From assembly GCA_016290875.1 (NCBI GenBank), contig JAEEVL010000022.1, positions 1 through 55,931 of the forward strand: a stretch of 55,931 bases of DNA. The letters are read 5' to 3'. The notes beneath the pieces are model-generated. The model searched no databases, was not told where the DNA came from, and saw nothing but the letters and a program-made list of their open reading frames with translations. Below, in pieces: positions 9,126-18,360 of this stretch (positions are counted from its first letter, which is position 1; each line of letters opens with the position of its first letter). This DNA is from Ruminococcus sp. Lineage in GTDB: Bacteria > Bacillota > Clostridia > Oscillospirales > Ruminococcaceae. The position numbers and the translations under genes were made by a program.

Positions 9126-9401
9126 TCTGTCAGAATGTCAATATTTTGCCGAAAACACCTTTGTTTCCGCTTGGTTAACGCAGAATAGATTATTCATATT
9201 TTATTTACACCCAGTATATTCCAACTTAATTTATCAATTTGTAATATCCTGCCATTTTGGACTCAGGTTGTTAAAAACTTATCTTATACTGCCAAAAATA
9301 TACTGCCGTTGTAACTCGGGCAATAGTATACAGACTGGAAAATAAAACTGAAATAATTAATTGTAAGTTCACATTTTGTTCACATACTTGGTTGAACAAT
9401 G

Positions 9402-9410
9402 TGATATAAT
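9402..9410 (+). promoter_or_regulatory. Extended -10 promoter of the 2203-residue surface protein
   Basis: TGATATAAT (9402-9410) is an extended -10 with no good -35 at 16-18 bases. It would start a leader of about 265 bases before the start codon at 9683. Confidence 0.5.
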
Positions 9411-9420
9411 AATGCCATAC

Positions 9421-9660
9421 GATAATCATATGCAGCAAAATATGGTTATTGTAACTTAAAGGATGGGGTTGGCGCATATGTTTGGTTACAGGATGAACAA
9501 TTTAATATCTTCGTATCCAGACATATGCGTCATATATGCCCTTATGACTGAAAATGAGAATACAGCGTACTCTATTGGACAGTAAGACCGGTGGAGTGCG
9601 CTTTTATGCTTACTGGTAATGATCGGTGCGGCAACCGATTTTTATAAATTTTTTCTCAAT
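9421..9660 (+). promoter_or_regulatory. Long structured 5' leader with a possible pseudoknot and terminator hairpin
   Basis: Successive stems are visible. GATAATCATAT (9421) pairs with ATATGGTTATT (9440). CGCATATGTTTGG (9473-9485) pairs with CCAGACATATGCG (9517-9529). GCGTACTC (9565-9572) pairs with GAGTGCGC (9594-9601). CAGTAAG inside that last loop (9580-9586) can pair with CTTACTG just downstream (9609-9615), an H-type pseudoknot. ATCGGT-(6)-ACCGAT (9622-9639) then runs into TTTTT. This looks like a riboswitch or other cis-regulatory RNA controlling the surface protein gene. It does not match any riboswitch consensus I know. Confidence 0.5.
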
Positions 9661-9682
9661 TTCTTAAAGGAGGAACGAGCAT

Positions 9683-12600
9683 ATGAAAAAATCAAAGAAT
9701 AACACATGGAAGCGTATAGCAGCAGGAGCGCTTTCAGTAGCTCTTGTAGCAGGCGCATTACCTGCGAACGTAGGAGGCCTTCTGACAGGAGGCGACGGCA
9801 TTGTTGCACACGCAACACCCGGCGTTTCTGAGAACTGGACTTTAACTATGGCTGAAGACAACGACATTATGGATGGTGAAAATCACGTTGGCTATTCAGC
9901 TATTTCCAATGCTGAGAACAATGTCATAACATTCTCTGATTTCGAGGGACATCTGCGTTCAGGCGGAACTGAAGGTCATGAAAGCGGCAGACCTGACGGC
10001 TATTGCTGGGTTGGCGTTTGGGCTGAGGTACCTGCAGACGTTATTGCAGTAATGGATGGCGACGAAGAAGTTACTATACCTAATGACCGCAAAATTTCTC
10101 AGTGGTTCGGATTTAACGCTGATTCTGTAATTAATGCGCTTCAAAATACTGAGACTCCCGGTGTTATTACAAGAACATGGAATCTTAAAGTGAAAAAGAC
10201 AGCAGGCGGAGACTACGTTGATGCTCCTGTTACTGTAAATATAAATGTTAATAACATTACTATCCTTCCTAAGGATCAGAATAACAGCATTGAGAACGTG
10301 CTTTTTAAGAATACACCTATTTTCCAGGTATTTAACGGTCAGATAATCCAGAACTACACCAATTCACGTACTTATTCCTATGATGACCTCGCATATGGTA
10401 CAGTTCTTAAACCCGGTGATATCATAACAATACCCGAGAATGTTAAAATCATGAACGTTTTGGAGGATGCTCCTGCAACGTCAACTGAAACTTCTCTTAT
10501 GCTTGTAAGAGTAACGTATGATGGTTTGTACTTTGTAGATTCTGAATATAATTATTATGCCGGATATGAGCTTGAAGATAATGCTGTCGGCACATTAGTA
10601 TATACTGGTAAAGATGAAGAGCAGGGCACTGTTTGGTTATCTTTTGCCGCTAACAAGAATCATGCACTCGGCGATATTGATTTAGATGAACTGAAAAATG
10701 GCGATACAATTGACGGTGAAATATATGTATCTGTAGAAGATTATACAGATTACAACATTTATCGACTCAACCTTGTTCCTGGTTGCACAAGAGCGTATAC
10801 TATTGTTGATAATACTCCTATGACTTATAACTTCGGTGACCCTATTTATAGTAGTGTGGCCGAAAGCATAACAGTCACAAGAGAAAAAGCAGCTCTCCAG
10901 CTCGGTGATGACTTTGCTGCACCTGAGCTTGCAGCTGGTCTTACATACAACGGACAAGCTCAAAACCTCATTGGTGTTGCTGGCATGATCAATCCTGCTC
11001 GTGAAGCAGAAGGCGTAACGCTTGAAGGCGACGATGCAACTGCAGAATTCAATTATGCAGTTCTTGATAAAGATGAGCTTGCCACAGCAATGCAGGCATA
11101 TATAGCTACATTACAGCTTTCTCCGCAAGATTCAGAATATTGGTATAATACATTCGAGCCATTCATAACCGGTAAAAAGACACTGGAGGAGCTCAATCTT
11201 ACTCCTGAACAGCAGGCATTTGCAAACGACGCATTTGATTATATCATTGCTGAATATCCTGCAACTTCAACATCTGAGACAGATGCCGGCGATTACTATG
11301 TATTCGGCAAGCTCGATGTTGACGATGATGCAGAAGATTTCTACTATGCAGATTCAGCTGCATTCTACATCGGCAAGGCGACTATCGCTAAGGCTAACCT
11401 CGCTCAGGCAGACTACATAGCACCTGTTGGCGGAGACGTTAACTTCACAGGTGAACAGGTAGCTCTTATTGCTGATGCTAACAAGGGTTCAGTAGCTCTC
11501 ATTGATCTTCAGGACGTGTCAAAGGGCACGAAGGGTACTCTTGAATACAGAAACGGCGCATGGATAGAGGGCAACGATATAAATCTTAACAACAGTATAC
11601 CTGCTGTAGGCACTATCTTAAAGCCTACCGGTGAAGACGGAATTAATTTCAACATTGGTAATAAGTCCATTGAAATTGAGGGCGATAATGGACTGTGTGA
11701 ATTTTATGGTTCCTTAGAAGTACTCTTGTATAATGGTAGGATAGAACTTAGTAATGGTTCTGAGAATGCTGGATGGAGTCTTAGTGAGCGTGACGCTATT
11801 AAAATAACTGGTGTTATTGGAGATACACTGTATGCTGAGTTTGTAAATACAGCTACCCTCCCCGAAGATGAATGGTCAACAACTGTTCCTACCGCTGTTG
11901 ACGAGGGCGATTACGCAGTAGCATGGCGTATCAAGGGCTCAGCTAACTATAACGATGTTGCACCGCAGACTGTTTCTGCAACTATCAAAAAGGCTGAGGT
12001 GAACTTTACACTTGTTAACCTTGCTGATGCTGTTGTAGTTCCGGTTGATGAACAAGAAACACTTAATTTTGAAAATAATGTATATACGCTTATTGGTACA
12101 AAGAAGTATAAGATATATACAAATAAGACTATTGCAAACCGTGTTGTCAGAACGGAGTCAAATACTAAGCTCTTTACAGAGTTAAAGTTCTCAACTGAGA
12201 ATGATGCTGAGTATAATAACAATACTTATGGATACTGCTACACTATTACTGTTCCCGCACTTCCTCTTGAAAACGGCTATGTATTATCACATACCAATAA
12301 TTTCGAAGGTGATAACCCTGATGCAGCCAAGAGCAAGCTTTATGTCAGTGAAGACAATGAAGCAGGCGAATTAGTTGCAGAGCTCAAGGGTAAAGGAACA
12401 TATTACTATGGTGATAAGCCTTCTTTAGACGACGTTGAGTTTACACAAGCCGGCGCAGCATATAAGGGCAGTATCGTACAGGTTAATGACATCTACTTCA
12501 TGAAGGACGGCAGCATAGTTAAGAACGATGCTCTCCAGGTAGGCGTAACATACGAAATGACAGCTTATGTTACTGTTGATAAGAGCGGTGCTGTTGAAAT

Positions 12601-15600
12601 TGATCCTGAAACAGGTAAAGAGATCAACGATAAGAGTGCATACTACCTCAAGAGAGACGTGACTCTCGCAGAGCGTCCGCTTTACCTCTGTGACGCATAT
12701 CTTGTTGACGAAGGCAAGGACTTCGAGAATGCTGACTTCAACGCAGAGCAGCCTGAAAGCGCTACTAACAAGAAGTACAACGCAACAAAGCTCGATGTTG
12801 TTCAGGATAGAGACGCAACCGGAGCACCTATCGAGGGCAAGTATCACGTAGAAGTACCTGCTGGTACATTCACATATGACGGCAAGGAGAAGGCTCCCGT
12901 TATCAAGCTTGTTAACCCCGGCAACGGTGATATCCTCACAGCAAAGAACTTTGCTGTTAAGGAAGGCAATACAGGCTTCAAGGGAACAAATGCAGGCAGC
13001 TATACATTCGGTCTCGAAGCACTTCCGAGCACAGAAGCAACAGCTGATACAGAAGCATTTGTAAACAACTACGTTGAGGAACTCACAGTAAACTGGCAGA
13101 TCAAGAAGGCAGTGGTAAATGCTGATGCAATCGATGCTAAGGCTATCGACAACATCGTTTACGATGCAGAAAAACTGAAGACAGCTGACGACTTCACATT
13201 CGCAGCTAAGATGACAGAGGGCGAGAATCCTCAGCCTGTTGATCCTAAGGCAGCAGCACTTCTTGCTGATCCTGCAACAGCTATCTCTGAGCCTACATTT
13301 GGATATACTCCTGATAATACAGAGACCTTGGGTGCCGCGGCTGCTGGAATATCAATGCAGCAGAGCAATTATGACTGGGCTATGGATGATGGCGATGAAG
13401 CAACAGCTGCTGGTGCACTTAACATAATAGAAACAGAGATACTTCCGTTAATTGCTAATAAGTATATTGGCGGTGGATGGGGATTCTTGCAGCAGAGTTC
13501 TGAATACTTCAAATACAAGATTTCTTACAATGGAGCAGAAGAGTTCGCTCCTTATCAGATATTCACCGAGGGCACAGAGCTTAAATACCTCGCATCTGAA
13601 GATGATGTTGAGCCGATAGTACTCGCAACTCTTGAAGACGGTGAGTTCTTCCAGTTAACATCTGCAACTTTGGATTCAGATGGTGAGGTAGCTACTATCC
13701 ATTACGCAATAACAAAGACAGTGCCTACTACTGACGGTAAGTCAGCTGGCTTACACAAGGCAACATTCACTATCACAAACCCGAACTATGAGGATATTAC
13801 CATCAAGGACGTTGACGCACTTATTGCAAAACGTAAGGTAACTATCACTCCTTCTGAAGAGAATAACCGTGTATACGGCTATGAGGACGTCCTGCCATCT
13901 TACGATAATGACGTATATAACCCCGGCCGTGTTCTCCAGAACGAGCTCAAGGGTGACTTTGAATTAGCTAAGACCAAGACAGATGGAGACAAGACTGTCC
14001 TCGTTGGCAAGACTGGTCTTATCGAGAGCGATGCAGCACAGCTTGACATGAATACAGAGCAGGCTCTCCAGGCAATGGCTCCGGCTGTTACAATGTTCCT
14101 CACAATCGGTAAGGAAAAGGATACAACCAACAAGCTCAATCCTGGCTCAAACGATATGTTCAACTTTGAAACATTCGTCAACGATGCTGGTACATATGAG
14201 TACGTCATCAGAACACCTGAAGAGATCAACGCTCAGCTCGATGCTTGGGAACAGGCTATCGGCGGTGATGCACAGCAGATTGCATACTGTGAAGAGATAA
14301 GAAGACTCATTAATACAATTACAGCTAACTATGAGTATGTTCTTCCTGAGGACAGCGTATTCACACTCGAGAAGGCACCTCTCACAAAGGACCTCTTCAC
14401 TCTTGATGAAGGAACTCAGGAAGTGTTAGAATTTGAGCTCGTGAATGGTATACCGACATACGTATTTAACGGCAGTGAGTTCCTTGCACCTGAGTATATA
14501 GCTGATGATACAACATTCGGTGATACAGAAACCAAGAAGCTCAATGAATGGGATTACATAAAGGGCGGCTACACCAAGGCAGCTCTTCCGGGTGATTATT
14601 ACAAGGTTGAGTTCCTTGCAACTCCTGACGGTAACTACAAGAATGCCGATGCAGATCAGCCGTGGGTAATTGAAGCTAACGACGGATACAGCGCATCTGT
14701 TTATGTAAGATCAAACAAGACATACGACGGCAAGGCAGTAACTCCTACAATGACATACTACTTTGACGGCAGACGTATCAGCGGTAATGATGTTCCTAAG
14801 AGCTTCAAGACAACTTACACTTACTACAAGAACACCCAGACAGATAATGATGGTGTTTTTCTGGGTGAAGATTACATTTCATATATCAAGGCAAATATGA
14901 CAAAGCTTGACGAAGCTCCTAAGGATGCAGGCGATTACTATGTAATTGCAACAACAACTGCTAAGGGCTACGAGATAGAAGATTCATATGCTCACTTCCA
15001 TATTAATCGTGTTCGCGTTCACGTAACACCTTCTGTAACAAGCAAGCAGTTTGGCGAAGCTGATCCTAAGATCACATTTACAACTGACCTCGAAAAACAG
15101 GTAGTTGCAGGCGATACAGTTAAGTTCAAAAAGGAAGTTACTGAGCTTGTAATAGGCGGTTACACAGATGAGACTAAGATCACTGATGAAAACCCGACAG
15201 GACTTGTTGAATATGACGGAAGCGTAAGCGACAAGTGGACTTACGATCTTAACGGTCTTGAACTTGATAACCCCAACTACACATTTAGTCTTTCAACAGA
15301 GAACTTCACAGTAACTGCTCACGAGCTTACTGATGAAAACATCAGAGCTACGAAGATATGTGTAGCTGAAGAGAACGGCTTTGCTGATCCTAGCAATTAC
15401 ATTGAAGTATTCATAACAGTAGGCGGCGAGGATAAGATCCTTACACCTGGTACTGATTATGAGTTTACATCCAATGTACAGACTCAGGAGAACGGCAGCT
15501 ACAAGGTTCAGATCAAGGGTATCGGCAACTACGCTGGCTTTGCTGAGGCAGATGTTGATGTAATAGGTGATATTTCCAACCTCGAAGCTGAGGATATTTC

Positions 15601-16294
15601 TAAGCTCTATACTATTACTGAAGCAGCTCCTGAAGTTGCTATCAACGGTACAAGACACTTAATCGGTGCTCAAGTTCGTTGGAATGGTAAAGTGGTTCAG
15701 GATGGATTAACAGTTGAAGAATATGGTATTATCTTCAGCCGTGACGGTTCCGTAACTGATATCAGCGAACTTACATATGAGGCTTCAAGCACTGATACAA
15801 CTAAGTCAATTGTACGTTTGGAAGGAAACAACGGTAGGAACATCGTCGATTATGGCAAGGGTGTAATTGCAGTTGGTTATGCTAAGCTCAAGGATGCAGC
15901 AGGTAATGAATTAATTGCTTACAGTAAGAATATTGGCTGCAATACATATGTTTGCACTGAGTTTGCTCCTGAAGCTAAAACAAATGGTACTCTTAAGGGT
16001 GTTCAGGTTCGTTACAAGGGCGAGATTTATGATACTAAGAACTATTCTGTTAAGGAATATGGTCTTATCTACTCTAAGGCAGCCGGAAGAACTGCTGCAG
16101 ATCTTACATTAGAAGCAGTTGACGCTAATGACGATATAAATATGATAGTTGGTGCTAATGGTCAAATTTTCACTGATGAGGGAAATGGTGTTGTAGCTGT
16201 TGGCTATATGATCATTCAGAATAAAGCAGGTGATACAGCATACGTTTACACCAATGATCTTGGCGGCAAGTATGACGAACTTGTTCAGCAATAA
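9683..16294 (+). CDS. Large secreted repeat protein (2203 residues)
   Basis: A signal peptide is clear: KK-rich start, hydrophobic stretch to about residue 28, likely cleavage after AHA near 45. The rest is long, acidic and beta-rich. It holds repeated Ig-like/MBG-like segments, for example TYNGQAQNLIG (near 420), TYDGKEKAPVIKL (near 1067), VTITPSEENNRVYGYEDVLPS (near 1388) and VHVTPSVTSKQFGEADPKI (near 1778). The C-terminus is two tandem copies of a domain of about 100 residues (about 1985-2085 and 2098-2195; VRWNGKVVQDG.TVEEYGIIFS and VRYKGEIYDTKNYSVKEYGLIYS). There is no LPxTG motif or membrane tail, so anchoring, if any, is non-covalent. It starts at ATG after AAAGGAGGAACGAGC. The short gap to the precursor gene suggests co-transcription. 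An adhesin or surface-layer role is a guess. Confidence 0.85.
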   Translation: MKKSKNNTWKRIAAGALSVALVAGALPANVGGLLTGGDGIVAHATPGVSENWTLTMAEDNDIMDGENHVGYSAISNAENNVITFSDFEGHLRSGGTEGHESGRPDGYCWVGVWAEVPADVIAVMDGDEEVTIPNDRKISQWFGFNADSVINALQNTETPGVITRTWNLKVKKTAGGDYVDAPVTVNINVNNITILPKDQNNSIENVLFKNTPIFQVFNGQIIQNYTNSRTYSYDDLAYGTVLKPGDIITIPENVKIMNVLEDAPATSTETSLMLVRVTYDGLYFVDSEYNYYAGYELEDNAVGTLVYTGKDEEQGTVWLSFAANKNHALGDIDLDELKNGDTIDGEIYVSVEDYTDYNIYRLNLVPGCTRAYTIVDNTPMTYNFGDPIYSSVAESITVTREKAALQLGDDFAAPELAAGLTYNGQAQNLIGVAGMINPAREAEGVTLEGDDATAEFNYAVLDKDELATAMQAYIATLQLSPQDSEYWYNTFEPFITGKKTLEELNLTPEQQAFANDAFDYIIAEYPATSTSETDAGDYYVFGKLDVDDDAEDFYYADSAAFYIGKATIAKANLAQADYIAPVGGDVNFTGEQVALIADANKGSVALIDLQDVSKGTKGTLEYRNGAWIEGNDINLNNSIPAVGTILKPTGEDGINFNIGNKSIEIEGDNGLCEFYGSLEVLLYNGRIELSNGSENAGWSLSERDAIKITGVIGDTLYAEFVNTATLPEDEWSTTVPTAVDEGDYAVAWRIKGSANYNDVAPQTVSATIKKAEVNFTLVNLADAVVVPVDEQETLNFENNVYTLIGTKKYKIYTNKTIANRVVRTESNTKLFTELKFSTENDAEYNNNTYGYCYTITVPALPLENGYVLSHTNNFEGDNPDAAKSKLYVSEDNEAGELVAELKGKGTYYYGDKPSLDDVEFTQAGAAYKGSIVQVNDIYFMKDGSIVKNDALQVGVTYEMTAYVTVDKSGAVEIDPETGKEINDKSAYYLKRDVTLAERPLYLCDAYLVDEGKDFENADFNAEQPESATNKKYNATKLDVVQDRDATGAPIEGKYHVEVPAGTFTYDGKEKAPVIKLVNPGNGDILTAKNFAVKEGNTGFKGTNAGSYTFGLEALPSTEATADTEAFVNNYVEELTVNWQIKKAVVNADAIDAKAIDNIVYDAEKLKTADDFTFAAKMTEGENPQPVDPKAAALLADPATAISEPTFGYTPDNTETLGAAAAGISMQQSNYDWAMDDGDEATAAGALNIIETEILPLIANKYIGGGWGFLQQSSEYFKYKISYNGAEEFAPYQIFTEGTELKYLASEDDVEPIVLATLEDGEFFQLTSATLDSDGEVATIHYAITKTVPTTDGKSAGLHKATFTITNPNYEDITIKDVDALIAKRKVTITPSEENNRVYGYEDVLPSYDNDVYNPGRVLQNELKGDFELAKTKTDGDKTVLVGKTGLIESDAAQLDMNTEQALQAMAPAVTMFLTIGKEKDTTNKLNPGSNDMFNFETFVNDAGTYEYVIRTPEEINAQLDAWEQAIGGDAQQIAYCEEIRRLINTITANYEYVLPEDSVFTLEKAPLTKDLFTLDEGTQEVLEFELVNGIPTYVFNGSEFLAPEYIADDTTFGDTETKKLNEWDYIKGGYTKAALPGDYYKVEFLATPDGNYKNADADQPWVIEANDGYSASVYVRSNKTYDGKAVTPTMTYYFDGRRISGNDVPKSFKTTYTYYKNTQTDNDGVFLGEDYISYIKANMTKLDEAPKDAGDYYVIATTTAKGYEIEDSYAHFHINRVRVHVTPSVTSKQFGEADPKITFTTDLEKQVVAGDTVKFKKEVTELVIGGYTDETKITDENPTGLVEYDGSVSDKWTYDLNGLELDNPNYTFSLSTENFTVTAHELTDENIRATKICVAEENGFADPSNYIEVFITVGGEDKILTPGTDYEFTSNVQTQENGSYKVQIKGIGNYAGFAEADVDVIGDISNLEAEDISKLYTITEAAPEVAINGTRHLIGAQVRWNGKVVQDGLTVEEYGIIFSRDGSVTDISELTYEASSTDTTKSIVRLEGNNGRNIVDYGKGVIAVGYAKLKDAAGNELIAYSKNIGCNTYVCTEFAPEAKTNGTLKGVQVRYKGEIYDTKNYSVKEYGLIYSKAAGRTAADLTLEAVDANDDINMIVGANGQIFTDEGNGVVAVGYMIIQNKAGDTAYVYTNDLGGKYDELVQQ

Positions 16295-16308
16295 GAATTA
16301 TTTGGTAA

Positions 16309-16352
16309 TAATCGAGTGAATAACACCCGATTCATTACATAGATCGATCTAT
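16309..16352 (+). other. Hairpin and palindrome between surface protein and precursor gene
   Basis: AATCG-A-GTG (16309-16317) can pair with CAC-C-CGATT (16324-16332) around AATAA, and is followed by the perfect palindrome ATAGATCGATCTAT (16339-16352). There is no T-run, so it is not a strong terminator. It may process the mRNA or set precursor expression. Confidence 0.4.
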
Positions 16353-16375
16353 TATGATACGGAGGTGTTTAAGGA

Positions 16376-16495
16376 ATGTCAAAGTATGTAGAAGCAGAAC
16401 TCGAGATCATTGCATTCGATGCAGAAGATGTTATCACAACATCACCTACAGTATGCAATCCTGATGAGTGTTCTGGTCACGGTGGTTGGACATAA
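16376..16495 (+). CDS. Probable RiPP precursor peptide (39 residues)
   Basis: The ORF starts at ATG six bases after a strong site (CGGAGGTG). The N-terminal half is an acidic leader-like segment (EAELEIIAFDAEDVITTS). The C-terminal half is a short Gly/Cys-bearing stretch (PTVCNPDECSGHGGWT) with two Cys four residues apart. A leader of the type hydrophobic-E-F-D-x-E-D-V-I-T-T-S recurs in small Clostridia peptides. The next gene is a radical SAM/SPASM enzyme 76 bases away with a strong hairpin between, the classic order of a precursor and its maturase. A Cys-to-carbon thioether (sactipeptide or ranthipeptide type) is plausible but unproven. Confidence 0.75.
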   Translation: MSKYVEAELEIIAFDAEDVITTSPTVCNPDECSGHGGWT

Positions 16496-16513
16496 TTAGT
16501 GTCCGATAGGGTA

Positions 16514-16545
16514 AAGGCTGTGCGGTTTTTTAGCTGCACAGCCTT
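16514..16545 (+). terminator. Hairpin between precursor and radical SAM gene (partial terminator)
   Basis: A perfect 10-bp stem, AAGGCTGTGC (16514-16523) with GCACAGCCTT (16536-16545), has the T-rich part in the loop and ATCTC after the stem. It is therefore a weak terminator or an mRNA-stabilising hairpin. It would allow high precursor and low enzyme expression from one transcript. Confidence 0.65.
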
Positions 16546-16571
16546 ATCTCAGTTATATAAAAAGGAGAATT

Positions 16572-17951
16572 ATGAATATAATTAAAGCAGGCGACAATAG
16601 AGTCGCAAAGATAATAAACAGAAAAAAACTGAGCTCTGAGGCGAAATATCGCCTTTCGCTTTTTACATATATCTATTCGGTGAATGACAGATATCTTATT
16701 TATAACACTTTAACATCTGAAGTTACAGAGCTTACTGAAAATGAATGGAATGCTGTTCAGAAGATAAAAAAAGAACCTGTAAGCTATGATTTCATAAAAG
16801 AAAACGGACTTGAAGAGCTTGCTGTGACACGCTACATCGTTGAAACCGATTATGACGATGTGAAACAGTATCAGCAGACAGTATTTCTTCTGAAAACAAT
16901 GGCAGGAAATAAAAAAGGACTCAGTAGTTATACTATTTTTCCGACAACGGGCTGTAACGCAAGATGTATTTACTGTTATGAGGAAGGATATACGGTAAAA
17001 ACAATGACAACAGAAACAGCTGACCGTCTTGTTGAATACATCTGTGAAACAAAGCATGATGATACTGTTAATCTGCGATGGTTCGGCGGTGAACCTCTTG
17101 CAAATTCAAGGATAATAAGTCATATTTGCAATGCACTTAAAGAGCGTGGAGTATCTTATAAATCGAATATGGTAACAAACGCAAGTCTCATGACTCGAGA
17201 ACTTGCACACGAAGCAAAAGAACTCTGGAATCTTAAAAAAGTTCAGGTATCGCTTGACGGTGCAAGAGAAGACTATGCTCTGCGAAAGAATTACTATGAT
17301 CCCATTAAGCACAATTACGATATTGTTATGAAAGCTGTACACTATCTTGCTAATGAGGGGATAAAGGTAAATCTGCGCGTTAATGTGGATTTTGATAATA
17401 TAGCAAGGATACCTGATTTTTTGCATGAGATCAAAGCAGAGTTCGGCGACATGGAAAATATAAGACTTTATATAGCGCCTTTGTTTCAGGAGGAACATGA
17501 TGAACGCTGCCTTGAGCTATATAAGGAGATATTCAGACTGACTGATTATCAAAAGAAGATAGATGTCGCAAGAAATATAATCGGAGCGCATGATAGCGTT
17601 CATATCCGCACCAATTACTGTATGGCTGACGTTGTGGATAAATGTGTTGTAATAACTCCTGAAGGTGTTTTCAACAATTGCGAACATCTCCCCGAAAAAC
17701 AGACATGGGGTAATATCTTTGACGGAGTAACTAATAAGGCAGAGCTTGACGAACTGAAGAAGCCAATGCCTGTAGATGAAAAATGTGCAAAGTGTCCATT
17801 CCTGCCGGAGTGTACGCCTTTTTATAAAAATGGCTGTCCGTGTTGGTTTGAACAGTGTTATGAATTCCGTTGTCTGAAAACTGAGTTTAAGCTGCGCAAC
17901 CTTTTAGAGGGCGCTGATACCGAAACAGACAACGAAGACGAAGAACTATAA
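16572..17951 (+). CDS. Radical SAM/SPASM peptide-modifying enzyme
   Basis: The protein has 459 residues. The N-terminal 100 residues (IYNTLTSEVTELTENEWNAV) resemble the PqqD/RRE-like start of SPASM peptide maturases. The radical SAM cluster motif is C128-x3-C132-x2-C135 in TTGCNARCIYCYEEGY, followed by WFGGEPL near 170. A C-terminal SPASM/twitch region (about 345-445) is rich in Cys: NYCMADVVDKC, NNCEHLPEKQTWGN, CAKCPFLPEC, GCPCWFEQCYEFRC. Such enzymes make thioether or C-C links in ribosomal peptides. It follows AAAGGAGAATT and the probable precursor. The family is firm; the chemistry and substrate are inferred from neighbours. Confidence 0.88.
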   Translation: MNIIKAGDNRVAKIINRKKLSSEAKYRLSLFTYIYSVNDRYLIYNTLTSEVTELTENEWNAVQKIKKEPVSYDFIKENGLEELAVTRYIVETDYDDVKQYQQTVFLLKTMAGNKKGLSSYTIFPTTGCNARCIYCYEEGYTVKTMTTETADRLVEYICETKHDDTVNLRWFGGEPLANSRIISHICNALKERGVSYKSNMVTNASLMTRELAHEAKELWNLKKVQVSLDGAREDYALRKNYYDPIKHNYDIVMKAVHYLANEGIKVNLRVNVDFDNIARIPDFLHEIKAEFGDMENIRLYIAPLFQEEHDERCLELYKEIFRLTDYQKKIDVARNIIGAHDSVHIRTNYCMADVVDKCVVITPEGVFNNCEHLPEKQTWGNIFDGVTNKAELDELKKPMPVDEKCAKCPFLPECTPFYKNGCPCWFEQCYEFRCLKTEFKLRNLLEGADTETDNEDEEL

Positions 17952-18036
17952 GAAAGGGATATAAACGAGTTACGGTAGTATATATCTGTTGCTATTTGAC
18001 TATTTTCTCCTTTTTAATGTCAAATACACAAAAGAA

Positions 18037-18074
18037 TCGGGAGCAGTTCAGTAAAGCTGTTCCCGATGTTTTAT
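18037..18074 (+). terminator. Intrinsic terminator after the radical SAM gene
   Basis: TCGGGAGCAG (18037-18046) pairs with CTGTTCCCGA (18057-18066), then TGTTTTATTAT. It ends the 9683-17951 transcript. Confidence 0.85.
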
Positions 18075-18085
18075 TATCAGCTCCG

Positions 18086-18170
18086 TGTGCAAAATGTGCA
18101 AAGTTGGTGTAAGCTTTTCACGAAGCTAAGAAAGTTTAGAACCTTACACTGAAAATGCACAAAATGCACA
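18086..18170. repeat. Dispersed hairpin element, copy A (arm word TGTGCA)
   Basis: Left arm TGTGCAAAATGTGCA, core GGTGTAAGCTTTTCACGA...CTAAGAAAGTTT...ACCTTACACTGAAAAT, right arm TGCACAAAATGCACA. Each arm holds the same 6-base word twice, and the two arms are complementary except for the A-rich joints. The site lies between convergent genes. Confidence 0.8.
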
Positions 18171-18240
18171 TTCATGCCGGTTGTGACACGCAAAAGGCTA
18201 TATACCGGCGAATTCTTAGAGTGCTGTGCAAAATGTGCAA

Positions 18241-18320
18241 TTTGTAGTAAAGTTGGTGTAACCTTTTCGCGAGACTAAGAAAGTTTGAAACCTTACACTG
18301 AAAATACTACTTTTACTACC
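18241..18320. repeat. Dispersed hairpin element, copy B (arm word GTAGT)
   Basis: Left arm TTTGTAGTAAAG and right arm ACTACTTTTACTACC flank the same core. It is in tandem with copy A, separated by a spacer with CCGGT...ACCGG. Its left side matches copy F and its right side matches copy I, so it may be a recombinant. Confidence 0.78.
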
Positions 18321-18360
18321 AATATCTAAATGTGCCGAAGTGCATGTTCTGCGGGCGGCA

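Noticed and set aside
9478..9585. 35-codon ORF inside the structured leader
   Set aside because: It has no well-placed ribosome site and crosses the paired stems; the RNA structure explains the sequence better.
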